Part shown: positions 1-10,700 of the stretch, piece by piece
Numbering within the stretch: the stretch's first letter is position 1
Layout: each line of letters starts with the position of its first letter
Position numbers and translations under genes: made by a program
The notes under the pieces: generated by a model
What the model saw: the letters and a program-made list of their open reading frames with translations, nothing else
Databases searched by the model: none
What the model was told of the DNA's origin: nothing
Source of the DNA: Hyphomicrobiales bacterium
GTDB taxonomy: Bacteria; Pseudomonadota; Alphaproteobacteria; Rhizobiales; Rhizobiaceae
Direction: 5' to 3'
DNA: 64,000 bases
Assembly: GCA_900466945.1 (NCBI GenBank)
Contig: UBNV01000001.1
Span: forward strand, 186,001-250,000

Positions 1-338
1 ACTCCTATCCCGTCGACATGCTGGCCCAGGCAGCGGCAACCGCCGCGATCGAGGACGAAGCCTGGTTCGACGACGCATGCGGCAAGATCATCGCCAATCG
101 CGAGATGGTCACGGATGCGTTGAAGGCCCGCGGCTTCGAGGTCCTGCCCTCGTCGACCAACTTCGTCTTTGCGCGCCACCCGGCCCATCAGGGTGCAGAT
201 CTTCAGAAGGGCCTGCGCGAGCGCGCCGTCCTCGTCCGGCACTTCAACAAGCCGCGCATCTCCGATTTCCTTCGCGTGACCATCGGCACGACAGAGGAAT
301 GCCATCAGTTTCTGAAGGCGATCGATCAAATCATCTGA
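1..338 (+). CDS. Histidinol-phosphate aminotransferase-like, C-terminal part (5' truncated by window)
   Basis: The reading frame is open from base 3 and ends at a TGA, so only the last 111 or so residues are seen. The segment has the small C-terminal domain of a fold-type I PLP aminotransferase: a Met-Val-Thr-Asp-Ala-Leu helix, the F-E-V-L-P-S-S-T-N-F-V-F strand, and the V-R-H-F-N-K-P-R-I-S-D-F-L-R-V-T-I-G-T segment whose Arg (in L-R-V-T) binds the substrate carboxylate or phosphate in HisC enzymes. The catalytic lysine lies upstream of the window. HisC converts imidazole-acetol phosphate to histidinol phosphate. Rhizobia carry several HisC paralogues, so this could be a second copy (hisC2-like) with another amino acid as substrate. 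Confidence 0.8.
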   Translation, partial: SYPVDMLAQAAATAAIEDEAWFDDACGKIIANREMVTDALKARGFEVLPSSTNFVFARHPAHQGADLQKGLRERAVLVRHFNKPRISDFLRVTIGTTEECHQFLKAIDQII

Positions 339-394
339 CGTGTGGAACTGACGGATAGCGGCTAGTCTCCGGCTCCTGTTGCAAGCGCCGGAGC

Positions 395-1033
395 ATGTCC
401 TTGACTGAAATCCTTCAACAATGGCCGCAAGTCGCGGCAGCATACCTCGTCTATCTCGTCGCGGTCTTGAGCCCCGGCCCTGCCACGATGGCAATCGCCT
501 CCGCCTCGCTCGGACAGGGTCGCCGCCATGGCATGACAATCGCAGCCGGCATCTTCTGCGGCTCGATGACCTGGGCGATCGCGGCATCCCTCGGCCTGGC
601 CGCCATCCTCTCCCAATATGCGCAGGCGCTGGTGCTGATGCGGATCCTGGCTGGTCTTTATCTGCTCTATCTCGCCTGGCGTGCCTTCCGCTCAGCCGCG
701 AGCGCCATCGACCCAATGAGCGTCACCAAGGCCACTTACAGCCTGAAGCGCACCTTTCTCATGGGCTATGCGATCCACGTAACGAACCCCAAGGCGATCT
801 TCGCCTGGCTTGCCATCATTTCGCTGGGGCTACCCGCCGGAGCAACGCCGCTTGCGGTCGCCATAATCGTCTGCGGCTGCCTCGCGACGGGGTTCACGGT
901 CTTCATGGGCTATGCGTTACTTTTTTCGACCCCGGGTGCACTCAGGATCTATCGTGCAGCACGCCGATACATTGACGGAACACTGGCCGTCCTGTTCGCC
1001 GCAGCGGGCATCAAGATGCTCACCTTCCGCTGA
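395..1033 (+). CDS. LysE/RhtB-family amino-acid exporter
   Basis: A 212-residue hydrophobic protein of the usual LysE/RhtB length. It has about six membrane segments and the family signature near residue 25, L-S-P-G-P-A-T-M-A-I, followed by a G-x-x-x-G-M-T-I-A-A-G helix. These inner-membrane proteins export amino acids or derivatives; the substrate cannot be told from sequence. It lies 56 bp after the aminotransferase on the same strand. The ATG at 395 has GGAG almost touching it, while an in-frame TTG at 401 has the same GGAG at a normal 7-nt spacing, so the protein may begin two codons later. It ends in a shared terminator region with the convergent lipoprotein gene. Confidence 0.88.
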   Translation: MSLTEILQQWPQVAAAYLVYLVAVLSPGPATMAIASASLGQGRRHGMTIAAGIFCGSMTWAIAASLGLAAILSQYAQALVLMRILAGLYLLYLAWRAFRSAASAIDPMSVTKATYSLKRTFLMGYAIHVTNPKAIFAWLAIISLGLPAGATPLAVAIIVCGCLATGFTVFMGYALLFSTPGALRIYRAARRYIDGTLAVLFAAAGIKMLTFR

Positions 1034-1041
1034 AAAGAAAA

Positions 1042-1065
1042 AGGCGCCGCACGGATGCGGCGCCT
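1042..1065 (-). terminator. Rho-independent terminator of the OmpA-like lipoprotein gene
   Basis: A perfect 10-bp stem (AGGCGCCGCA / TGCGGCGCCT) with a 4-nt loop. Read on the minus strand it runs straight into TTTTTCTTTT, so it best serves the minus-strand lipoprotein gene, and it may also stop the convergent LysE gene. Confidence 0.85.
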
Positions 1066-1088
1066 CTGATCCTTGAAATGGACAGAGC

Positions 1089-1754
1089 TCAGCCCTGGGT
1101 GAGCGGCGAGATCTGGATTTCCACGCGGCGGTTCTGCGCGCGGCCATCCGGGGTGGCGTTCGAAGCAACCGGCTGGTTCGGGCCAAAGCCGACGGCGGAC
1201 ACACGCCGCGGGTCGACGCCCTGGCTGTTGAGGTAACCGGCGACGGACATCGCACGGCGCTCGGACAGAGCCTGATTGTAGCCCTGGCTGCCGGTCGAAT
1301 CGGTGTGACCGTTGATGTCGATCAGCGTGCGGTCGAACTTGCGCAGCACGATCGCGACCGAGTTCAGCGTCGGATAGAACTGCGGCATGACCGCATCCTG
1401 ATCCGTGTTGAAGGTGATGTTGGACGGCATGTTCAGGATGATGCGGTCGCCGACGCGGGTGACCGAAATGCCGGTGCCCTCAAGCTGCGCGCGCAGCTCC
1501 GATTCCTGCTGGTCCATGTAGTTGCCGATAGCGCCGCCCGCGAGTGCGCCCACACCGGCACCAATGAGTGCAGCATTGCGCCGTCCGACCGGAGAACCAC
1601 CGACGGCAAGACCTCCGAGCGCACCGACGGCCGCACCGAGCGCAGCACCGCCCGCTGTGTTGGAAACTTTCTGCTGACCCGTATAGGGATCGGTCGTGGT
1701 GCAGGCACTCAGATAGGTCGCGCAAAGCGCGAGAATGGCGATCTTCTTGATCAT
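1089..1754 (-). CDS. OmpA-family outer-membrane lipoprotein with glycine zipper
   Basis: 221 residues. The N-terminus is a lipoprotein signal with lipobox L-S-A-C, so Cys18 should be acylated. Residues 30-85 are a glycine-zipper region (repeated G-G-A-A-L-G-A-A-V-G type), as in YiaD/SlyB-like proteins. Residues 110-220 form an OmpA C-terminal peptidoglycan-binding domain: N-G-H-T-D-S-T-G near 150, then the N-x-x-L-S-x-x-R-A helix and the closing N-R-R-V-E-I segment. It probably tethers the outer membrane to peptidoglycan. It is transcribed alone, with a strong terminator behind it. The family is clear; the specific role is not. Confidence 0.92.
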   Translation of the reverse strand: MIKKIAILALCATYLSACTTTDPYTGQQKVSNTAGGAALGAAVGALGGLAVGGSPVGRRNAALIGAGVGALAGGAIGNYMDQQESELRAQLEGTGISVTRVGDRIILNMPSNITFNTDQDAVMPQFYPTLNSVAIVLRKFDRTLIDINGHTDSTGSQGYNQALSERRAMSVAGYLNSQGVDPRRVSAVGFGPNQPVASNATPDGRAQNRRVEIQISPLTQG

Positions 1755-1829
1755 GCTCGGTGTCCCTCCAGGATTCGGCTAATCATCCGTCAACCGTGAA
1801 ATTGCGGCAAGAAAAAGTTGCGCGCAGTC

Positions 1830-3095
<1,266 letters not shown>

Positions 3096-3230
3096 GGCTG
3101 TTTCTCTGCAAGCCTCTATCGCTTTGGAGGTGGATCAAAGCCGTTCGCTTGTCAACCGCAAGACATCGAAGCGCAATCACATGCACGAGTGCGCAGGCAT
3201 CGCTCAAGCGCGCTGCGTACTCATCTCAGT

Positions 3231-4424
3231 TCAGTGACCCGTTGACCGGTCCGCGTGCCGGGCAAGTCCGGACAGAGCCAGCACGACGATCAACAGGGAG
3301 GGGATCGCGGTGTAAACCGTCGACAGGGAGGTGTACTCCGCGATGAACCCGATCAGCGACGGCGCAAAGAGAATGCCGGAATAGCCCATGGTCGTGACCA
3401 CGGAGAGACCGACACCAGGAGCAAGTCCCGGGATGTTGCCGCCGGCCGAAAAGGCGATCGGCACCATGTTGGAGATGCCGATCCCGGTGATCGCAAACCC
3501 GATCAGGGCAAGCGTCACATTGCTCGACTGCCCGGCGATAACAAGACCGATGATTGCTGCGACCCCACAGAAGCGCAGCGTGTTGACGGCACCGAACCGG
3601 TCACGAACGAAGTCACCGGCAAAGCGGCATACCGCCATGGTGAAGGAGAAGGCCGCGAAGGCAAAGCCGGACATTTCGGTCGAGGCGTTCAACTCGTTAC
3701 GCAGATAAAGCGCGCTCCAGTCGAGCACGGTGCCTTCAGGGATCATGCAGAACAGCGCGATCGTGCCGATGAGCCAGGGCAGCGGCGTCATCGGCAGCTT
3801 GGCCTTGGCCGGCTCGTCGCTCGGATGTGGTGCATCTGCGAGGATCATCGGACGTGCCAGGAGGAACAGCACCAAGCAGACAGCCGCAAGCAGCAGCACA
3901 TGGCCCACCGCACCAAGCGTGGCAATCAGGAAACCACCCGTCGCCGCACCGCACAGACCACCCAGGCTCCAGAAGGCGTGGCACGACGACATGATCGAGC
4001 GGCGCATGTTGCGCTCAACCTCGACCGCATTCGCGTTCATCGCCACATCCATGGCCCCGGTCAGGCCACCAAACAGAAAGATCGCGACCGCACCCATCCA
4101 GATATTGTCCACCAGCGTCACGAGCACGATCGTCGGGATGAACAAGAGTGTTGTGATCTCGACGACGCGACGCGACCCGAATCGGGCTATCTGGATGCCC
4201 GCGATCGGCATCAGCACCAGTGAGCCGACACCGAAGACGAAGATCATCACACCCAGCATCAGCTCGGTCAGGCCGAGAGCCTGGGAGAAAAACGGGATCT
4301 TCGGCGCCCAGGCACCGATGACAAGGCCGTTGAGGAAGAATAGTAGCGCAACCGCCACCCGTTCCTTGGTCACGATCGGCGCCGGTGCCGCCGAAGAATG
4401 GATCGTTTGCGATATGTCGTTCAT
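3231..4424 (-). CDS. MFS transporter (fucose-permease/YbjJ-like)
   Basis: 397 residues with about twelve hydrophobic segments. The N-terminal half has the G-A-W-A-P-K-I-P-F motif after helix 1 and an R-F-G-S-R-R loop between helices 2 and 3, the usual MFS signature position. The pattern resembles the sugar/YbjJ branch of MFS, but no substrate can be assigned. AGGAC precedes the ATG. A perfect 12-bp palindrome (TAAATCGATTTA) sits 32 bp upstream of the start, suggesting repression by a LacI-like regulator not encoded next to it. The gene diverges from the DMT transporter at 4573. Confidence 0.8.
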   Translation of the reverse strand: MNDISQTIHSSAAPAPIVTKERVAVALLFFLNGLVIGAWAPKIPFFSQALGLTELMLGVMIFVFGVGSLVLMPIAGIQIARFGSRRVVEITTLLFIPTIVLVTLVDNIWMGAVAIFLFGGLTGAMDVAMNANAVEVERNMRRSIMSSCHAFWSLGGLCGAATGGFLIATLGAVGHVLLLAAVCLVLFLLARPMILADAPHPSDEPAKAKLPMTPLPWLIGTIALFCMIPEGTVLDWSALYLRNELNASTEMSGFAFAAFSFTMAVCRFAGDFVRDRFGAVNTLRFCGVAAIIGLVIAGQSSNVTLALIGFAITGIGISNMVPIAFSAGGNIPGLAPGVGLSVVTTMGYSGILFAPSLIGFIAEYTSLSTVYTAIPSLLIVVLALSGLARHADRSTGH

Positions 4425-4455
4425 GTCCTGCTCCCAGAGTCGGGCGCACTGTAAT

Positions 4456-4467
4456 TAAATCGATTTA
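4456..4467. promoter_or_regulatory. Candidate operator palindrome upstream of the MFS gene
   Basis: Perfect 12-bp inverted repeat TAAATCGATTTA in the divergent region between the MFS (minus) and DMT (plus) genes. A central CG between A/T-rich arms is common in LacI/GalR-family operators. The assignment is inference. Confidence 0.45.
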
Positions 4468-4572
4468 GACAGCAATCGCGGACAACGGACGGAATTGTAA
4501 ATTTTTGTTTCGATCGACAACAATCACAGGACCGGCAGCTGGGATTGACAGACTGATCTCGAGCTCCGACAC

Positions 4573-5505
4573 ATGGAGCCCGAAGCGGTTGCTCGCTCGG
4601 CTCCGCGCTACCTGAAAGATACCCTCGTGAAAACCGCAGTCGGCGCTGGTATCCTGCTGTCCAGTCTCGCCTATCTCTGTTTCGCCATGCACGATGCCAT
4701 GATCAAGCTGCTCGTGGAATCCACGACTGTCTGGCAGATCCTGTTTTGCAGAAGCATCGCGATCCTGCTCGGATGTTTCATCCTGGGCGGGCGAAACCTG
4801 GCCCGAGAAACCGTAACGTCCCCGGCACTGCGCCCCATGATGCTACGCAGCCTCTTCCTGCTCGCCGCGTGGCTCTGCTATTTCAATGCGGCCAAGCATT
4901 TGCCGCTCGCGGACATCACCACGCTCTATTTTGCCGCTCCGATCGCAGCGATCCTGCTCGCAATCCCCATTCTGGGCGAGAAGGTGCCTTTATCGAGTTG
5001 GATCGCCGTGCTGACCGGATTTGCTGGCGTCGTCATCGCGAGCAACCCGACGGGTATGACCACCGGTTGGCCGGTCTATCTCGCTCTGGTGGCCGCCGTC
5101 TGCTGGGCAATCGCGACGACCCTACTCCGCACCACGAGCCAGAGCGCCAGCAGCATGGTCCAGATGACCATGACCAATGTCTTCTTCCTTCTTCTGACCA
5201 CACCCATGGCCCTGGCGACATGGACCATGCCGAGCGGCGGAGCGCAGATCCTGCTGCTCGCCGTGGGCTTCATCGGTGGTCTCGGCCAGATCAGCTTCTT
5301 CGAAGCGCTGCGCCGCGCGCCGATCTCGGTGATTGCGCCGCTCGAATACACCGCGCTGATCTGGGCCTTCATCCTCGGCTACGCAATCTGGCGCGACGTT
5401 CCAGGTCCGAATGTCTGGACGGGCGCCGTGCTCATTGCCGGCGCCGGCATGATCATTCTCTTCGCCGCCCGGAAGCGCATGCCGTCTCAGGATCTCGACA
5501 GGTAG
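4573..5505 (+). CDS. DMT-superfamily transporter (EamA domains)
   Basis: 310 residues with ten predicted membrane helices in two EamA repeats. The second repeat closes with P-L-E-Y-T-A-L-I-W-A-F-I-L-G-Y, a typical RhaT/YdcZ-like EamA segment, and the protein ends in a short basic tail. Members export or import metabolites such as amino acids and nucleosides across the inner membrane; the substrate is unknown. The start is uncertain: the ATG at 4573 has only a weak ribosome site and the first 18 or so residues are polar, so an internal GTG at 4627 is possible. Its 3' end overlaps the convergent amidohydrolase gene by 19 bp. Confidence 0.88.
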   Translation: MEPEAVARSAPRYLKDTLVKTAVGAGILLSSLAYLCFAMHDAMIKLLVESTTVWQILFCRSIAILLGCFILGGRNLARETVTSPALRPMMLRSLFLLAAWLCYFNAAKHLPLADITTLYFAAPIAAILLAIPILGEKVPLSSWIAVLTGFAGVVIASNPTGMTTGWPVYLALVAAVCWAIATTLLRTTSQSASSMVQMTMTNVFFLLLTTPMALATWTMPSGGAQILLLAVGFIGGLGQISFFEALRRAPISVIAPLEYTALIWAFILGYAIWRDVPGPNVWTGAVLIAGAGMIILFAARKRMPSQDLDR

Positions 5506-6650
5506 CGCTCGGCAAGCTCCACCCAGAAGGTGGTGCCAACAGGCAGGATGTCATCGTTGAAGTCGTAGCGCGGATGATGCAACGGCGGGTCATCTGGCGT
5601 GCGCTGAGTACCGAGGAAGAAATAGGTGCCTGGCCGCTCTGCCAGCATGTATCCGAAGTCTTCGCTACCCATCATCGGTCGTGGCAGGTCGAAGACCTTG
5701 TCCTGTCCGGCAAAGCTCACGGCAAGATCCCGGACGAAGTCCGTTTCCGCCTTGTGGTTGACGGTCGGGTCATAGCCACGCTCATAGTCGATGGTGACAC
5801 CCATTCCGTAACTCGCAGCCTGTCCCTCGGCCACGGTCCGGATCCGGCTTTCCAACTGGTCGCGAACCTTGGGATCGAAGGAGCGAATGGACAGCACCAT
5901 CTCGGCCCGTTCCGGAATGACATTGCTTGCGGCACCGGCATGGAAACCACCGACGGTAATGACTGTCGGGTCGAGCGGATGGATGTTGCGTGAGACGATC
6001 GTCTGGAGGGCCATCACGATCGATGCGCCACAGACGATCGGATCCGCCGTCGACTGCGGCTCCGCGCCGTGACCGCCGCGGCCGTTCACCGTGATCTTGC
6101 ACTCGTCGACAGCCGCCATGATCGGGCCTTCTCGAAGCGCGAAGTGGCCAAAGGCGATGTCCGGATCGTTGTGGAGCGCAAACACGGCATCGCAGGGGAA
6201 TCTTTGGAAGAGACCGTCCTCGATCATGATGCGGGCGCCGCCGAAATTCTCCTCGGCAGGCTGGAAGATCAGATGAATCACCCCCTCGAAGTTCCGGCGC
6301 TCGGCCAGGATCTTGGCCGCGCCGAGCAACATCGCCGTATGACCGTCGTGCCCACAGGCATGCATGACACCCGGTATCTCGCTGGCATAGGGCAGCCCGG
6401 TTTCTTCGAGGATCGGCAGTGCGTCGAAATCGGCCCTGATGCCGATGCTGCGATCGCTCGACCCGTTCCGGAGCGTTGCCACCACACCGGTGGTCGCAAG
6501 TCCACGTGTTACCTCGTAGCCGAGGGCGGTCAACTGTTCCGCAACGTAATCGGACGTGTTGAATTCCGACAGACCGATCTCTGGAAACCGATGCAGATGG
6601 TGGCGCGTTGCAAGCACTTCGGCCATTACATTGGGAGCATGGATCGTCAT
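5487..6650 (-). CDS. M20-family metallohydrolase (hippurate hydrolase/amidohydrolase type)
   Basis: 387 residues. Metal-binding motifs of the M20D group are present: H-A-C-G-H-D-G-H-T near residue 100 and Q-P-A-E-E-N-F-G-G-A near 133, followed by the lid domain with G-R-G-G-H-G-A-E-P-Q. The C-terminal M-G-S-E-D-F-G-Y-M contributes another ligand. Such enzymes cleave N-acyl amino acids, hippurate or auxin conjugates in the cytoplasm using two divalent metals; the exact substrate is not determinable. It diverges from the TetR gene at 6790, which may control it. Confidence 0.92.
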   Translation of the reverse strand: MTIHAPNVMAEVLATRHHLHRFPEIGLSEFNTSDYVAEQLTALGYEVTRGLATTGVVATLRNGSSDRSIGIRADFDALPILEETGLPYASEIPGVMHACGHDGHTAMLLGAAKILAERRNFEGVIHLIFQPAEENFGGARIMIEDGLFQRFPCDAVFALHNDPDIAFGHFALREGPIMAAVDECKITVNGRGGHGAEPQSTADPIVCGASIVMALQTIVSRNIHPLDPTVITVGGFHAGAASNVIPERAEMVLSIRSFDPKVRDQLESRIRTVAEGQAASYGMGVTIDYERGYDPTVNHKAETDFVRDLAVSFAGQDKVFDLPRPMMGSEDFGYMLAERPGTYFFLGTQRTPDDPPLHHPRYDFNDDILPVGTTFWVELAERYLSRS

Positions 6651-6789
6651 CGGGAATTACCTTTCGGCCGTCGGCAGGCATAGTCGTGAAGGCGCGGACT
6701 GTGGCACTTGCCGGCGGGTTGTTCAACCGTGTAAAAACGGGATGCGCGGCGAGGAGGCCGCGCCCACATCCCGAGCCGGAGTTGCCTGC

Positions 6790-7437
6790 ATGACACGACG
6801 CACGTTCCAGCGTGCCGGTGAAGCCGAGCGTCGAAAAGACCTCATCGCGGCCACCCTGGACAGCATTTCAGATCACGGACTGGAAGGTGCGACGGTGCGC
6901 GACATCGCGGCCCGCGCCGGCGTGACCGGGGGGCTGATCCGCCATTACTTCGCCGGCAAAGACGAGATGGTGCAGGCCGCCTACAAAGAAATGCTGGCCG
7001 GGATGACCGGGACCGCGGTGGACGCCATGGCGGAGGCCGGCGACGATCCGCGACGACGCCTGCATGATTTCATCGTCGCCAATGTCAGCCCACCGATCGC
7101 CGATCCCAAGGCTCTGTCGCTTTGGGCGGCCTTCATCGGCCGCGTGCGCTCGGATGACGAACTCGCCCGTATCCATCGGGAAAACTACCTCGTCTTTGTC
7201 GGGATTCTACAAGGTCTGGTGGATGCCCTCCTGACCGCATGCCAGCACAAGTCCGCCTTTTCAGAGGGTCGCCATCTTGCAGTCGCCATCAACGGGCTGA
7301 TCGACGGGTTGTGGCTGGAAAACTCGCTTGCCAGCGATCTTTTCGACGAAAGGCGTCTCTCCGACATTGCGCTCGACGCGGTCGAGGCCTTGCTCGGTGG
7401 CCTGACTCTGAGGGCTGATCCTACTGCCAGGCGGTGA
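6790..7437 (+). CDS. TetR-family regulator, BetI-like
   Basis: 215 residues from the ATG at 6790. The frame stays open upstream to 6556, but that part reads over the neighbouring promoter and is not convincing. Residues 10-60 form a TetR helix-turn-helix (D-I-A-A-R-A-G-V-T-G-G-L-I-R-H-Y-F, then K-D-E-M). The C-terminal domain (L-S-L-W-A-A-F-I-G-R near 100, A-I-N-G-L-I-D-G-L-W-L-E near 170) resembles BetI, the choline-sensing repressor. No betA/B/C genes are near, so a true betI role is doubtful. Local control of the divergent M20 amidohydrolase is equally likely. Confidence 0.85.
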   Translation: MTRRTFQRAGEAERRKDLIAATLDSISDHGLEGATVRDIAARAGVTGGLIRHYFAGKDEMVQAAYKEMLAGMTGTAVDAMAEAGDDPRRRLHDFIVANVSPPIADPKALSLWAAFIGRVRSDDELARIHRENYLVFVGILQGLVDALLTACQHKSAFSEGRHLAVAINGLIDGLWLENSLASDLFDERRLSDIALDAVEALLGGLTLRADPTARR

Positions 7438-7779
7438 CGGCGAAAGGCCATCGGCGGTACATTCGTTTGGGATCTGGTAACCTCGTCGGAAGACCAATTG
7501 CCAACTGCGATCCGGACTGGCTCTTGAGCCGAAGTGCGGGCCACCAAACCCCTTGGCCACACGCTTGAAATAAGGCATAAAAACGCCAATTCTCCTGCCA
7601 CGAAGCGAAAGTCGCCTACAGAGTTCAATCGCAACCGGTAACCCGTCGTATTACGGCCTTTTTCTGCCTCGATTGTTGGTCTACAGCCCGATTATGTGCA
7701 ATGAGGCGCCACGGCGACGACCGGACGGTTCGAGCCCGACGGCCTTCAACTCAACCACCGAACTGAGAACTTATTCTTC
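7438..7779. other. Non-coding leader region upstream of chvB
   Basis: 342 bp between the TetR gene and the glucan synthase gene. I see no convincing gene, hairpin terminator or strong Shine-Dalgarno site before the chvB ATG. The region presumably carries the chvB promoter and a long untranslated leader. Confidence 0.5.
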
Positions 7780-10700
7780 ATGACGCTGCATGTCCCATCG
7801 CGCGACCTCGAAACCAAGCAGATCGACCACAACGATTCCATCCGATCTGCCTACTTCACGATCGAGGAGTTGCGGGAGAGCGCGGCGTCGCTCGCGCTGA
7901 ACGGTGTAGGCGAACTGCCCGGCCTGACGGATTTCGACTTCTTCGCCCGGCACAAGGAAAACGAGCGCGAGATCCTGCGGGTCTACCGCGCAACAGCGGC
8001 GGACGTCGAGGCGGGCGCCACGATCACGCCGGCTGCCGAGTGGCTGCTTGACAATCACTACATCATCGAGGAAGCGATCCAGGAAGTCCGCCGAGACTTC
8101 CCGAAGAAGTTCTACCGCCAGCTTCCGACGGTGAAGGTCGGCCAAAGCGAAATCCCGCGGACCATGGCGCTCGCCTGGCTCTATGTCGCTCATACCCACT
8201 CCACCGTCAGCCAGGAGAGCATGACGGCCCTCGTTGAGGGCTATCAGCAGCATCAGACGCTGGAGATCGGTGAACTCTGGGCGCTGCCTTCAATCGCGCG
8301 TTTCGTCCTGATCGAGAACCTCCGCCGCATCGCGACCCGAGTCGATCGTTCACGACGAATGCGTCGTCGCGCCAATGAAGTGGCCGACGAAATCATCCGC
8401 TTGAACGATCCTGTCGCCGCCGCGACCTATCTCAGCCAGATCGAACAACTGGCAGACGACAACACCTTCGCGACCCAGTTCCTCTACCGCCTGCGCAACG
8501 GCTCTCAGAACACCAGCTTTGCCGTCGAATGGCTCGAAAGCCGTCTGGAGGCCGCCGGTCGCACCGCCGAAGAGGCGATGGATGCCGAGCACAACCGGCT
8601 TTCCTCCGGCAATGTAACGATGGGCAACATCGTTCGCGGTCTGCGCGAAATCGACGATAAGGAATGGTCGGTCTGGGTCGAAGACGTCAGTCATGTCGAC
8701 CGTGTCCTCGGCCAACATACCGACTACCGCCAGCTCGACTTCGGCTCGCGCAATACCTACCGCAACACGATCGAAAAGCTGGCGCGCCGGTGCGACTTCT
8801 CCGAGATCGAGATCGCTCAGATGGCGATCGATCTCGCGACCGAAGCGGCAGGCCCTGACGGACATCTCGACGTCGGCAGCTACCTGGTCGGAAGCCGTCG
8901 CACCGACCTTGAGAAGGCGATTGGCTACAGCCAGCCCCTGTCCCGCATCGTCACCGACTTCATCAAGCGGTTGAACTGGTTCTCGATCGCCGTGCCAGTG
9001 TTGGCCCTGACGATCACCGCACTTGCTTTCGTCGGCTATTTCCTCAACCAGGCAGGCGTACCGGCCTCGCTTGTCTTCATCCTGCTGATCCTGGTTTCAC
9101 TGCCAGTCTCGGAAGGGGCGACGGGCCTCTTCAACACGCTGGTCACCTTCTTCGTCAAACCATTCCGTCTGACCGGCTACGAGTTCAAGGAGGGCATCCC
9201 GGAGGAAGCCCGGACACTCGTCGTCGTGCCCTGCATGATCACCAAGCGCGATGATGTCGACGAGCTCGTCCGCAATCTGGAAGTCCACTATCTGACCAAT
9301 CCTCATGGCGAGATCTACTTCGCCCTGCTCAGCGACTGGAAGGACAGCCAGACCGAGGAATCGTCAGCCGACCTCGAAGTCCTCGAATATGCCAAGCGCG
9401 AGGTGGCCCATCTCAACAGCCGCTACGACTTCGCCGGCAAGACACGCTTCTATCTCATGCACCGTCGCCGTCTCTACAACGAGGCCGAAGGCTGCTGGAT
9501 GGGTTGGGAACGCAAGCGCGGCAAGTTGCACGAGCTGAACCTCCTTTTGCGCGGCGATCGCGACACATCCTATCTGCCGGGCGCGAACGCTGTGCCGGAA
9601 AACGTTCGCTATGTGATGACGCTCGACGCCGACACGCGCCTGATGCGCGACGCCGTGACCAAACTGGTCGGCAAGATGCACCATCCGATCAATCGTCCTG
9701 TCCATGATCCGGAAACAGGCCGCGTGATCAGCGGCTACGGCGTTCTGCAGCCGCGCGTCACGCCCTCGCTGACGACGGGCAAGGATGCCTCGGTCTTCCA
9801 GCGCATCTTCTCGATGAACCGCGGCCTGGACCCTTACGTCTTCACCGTATCCGACGTCTATCAGGACATCACCGGCGAAGGCACATTCACCGGTAAGGGC
9901 CTCTACGACGTCGATGCCTTCGAGACCGCGATCAAGGGCCGGATAGACGAGAACAGCGTTCTAAGCCACGACCTGCTGGAAGGCTCGTTTGCCCGCTGCG
10001 CCCTCGTCACGGATGTCGAACTGGTCGAGGACTTTCCGACCCGCTACGAGGTGGAAATCTCGCGCCAGCACCGCTGGGCCCGTGGCGACTGGCAGCTCAT
10101 TCCCTATATCGGCGACACCAGCCGCGGCATCACCAGCCTCGGCCGCTGGAAGATGGTTGATAACCTGCGCCGCTCGCTGACCCCGATCGCCTGGTACGCC
10201 GCCTCGGTTCTCGGCTGGGCCACGATGGAACCCGTCGCCGCGACGATCTGGCAGCTGCTGCTGATCTTCAGCCTCTTCGTTGCGCCCACGCTGTCGCTTC
10301 TGTCGGGCATCGTGCCGCGCCAGACAGACATCGTGCCGGCGGCTCATTTCCAGACGCTGTGGTCGGAAGTCCGCTCGATCAATGCCCAGGTGGCGTTGCG
10401 CATCGTCTTCATCGCGGACAATGCCTGCATGATGGCCGACGCGATCGTTCGCTCGCTCTACCGCATGCTGGTGAGCCGCAAGCTCCTCCTCGAATGGCGC
10501 ACGGCCGCAAGCGTGCAGTCTGCGGCCCAAGGCACGATCGCGTCCTACTATCACAACATGCGCCATGCCCCGATCCTGGCAATTCTGTCGGTCGGCGTTG
10601 CTGCCCTTCCCGGTGGCTATGGTTATCTGATCGGCCTCCCCTTCGCCTTCCTCTGGGTCCTCTCACCCCTGCTCGCCTGGTATGTCAGCCAGTCCGCCGA

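Noticed and set aside
6790-7437. Naming the TetR gene betI
   Set aside because: No choline or betaine genes are adjacent, so only BetI-like is justified.
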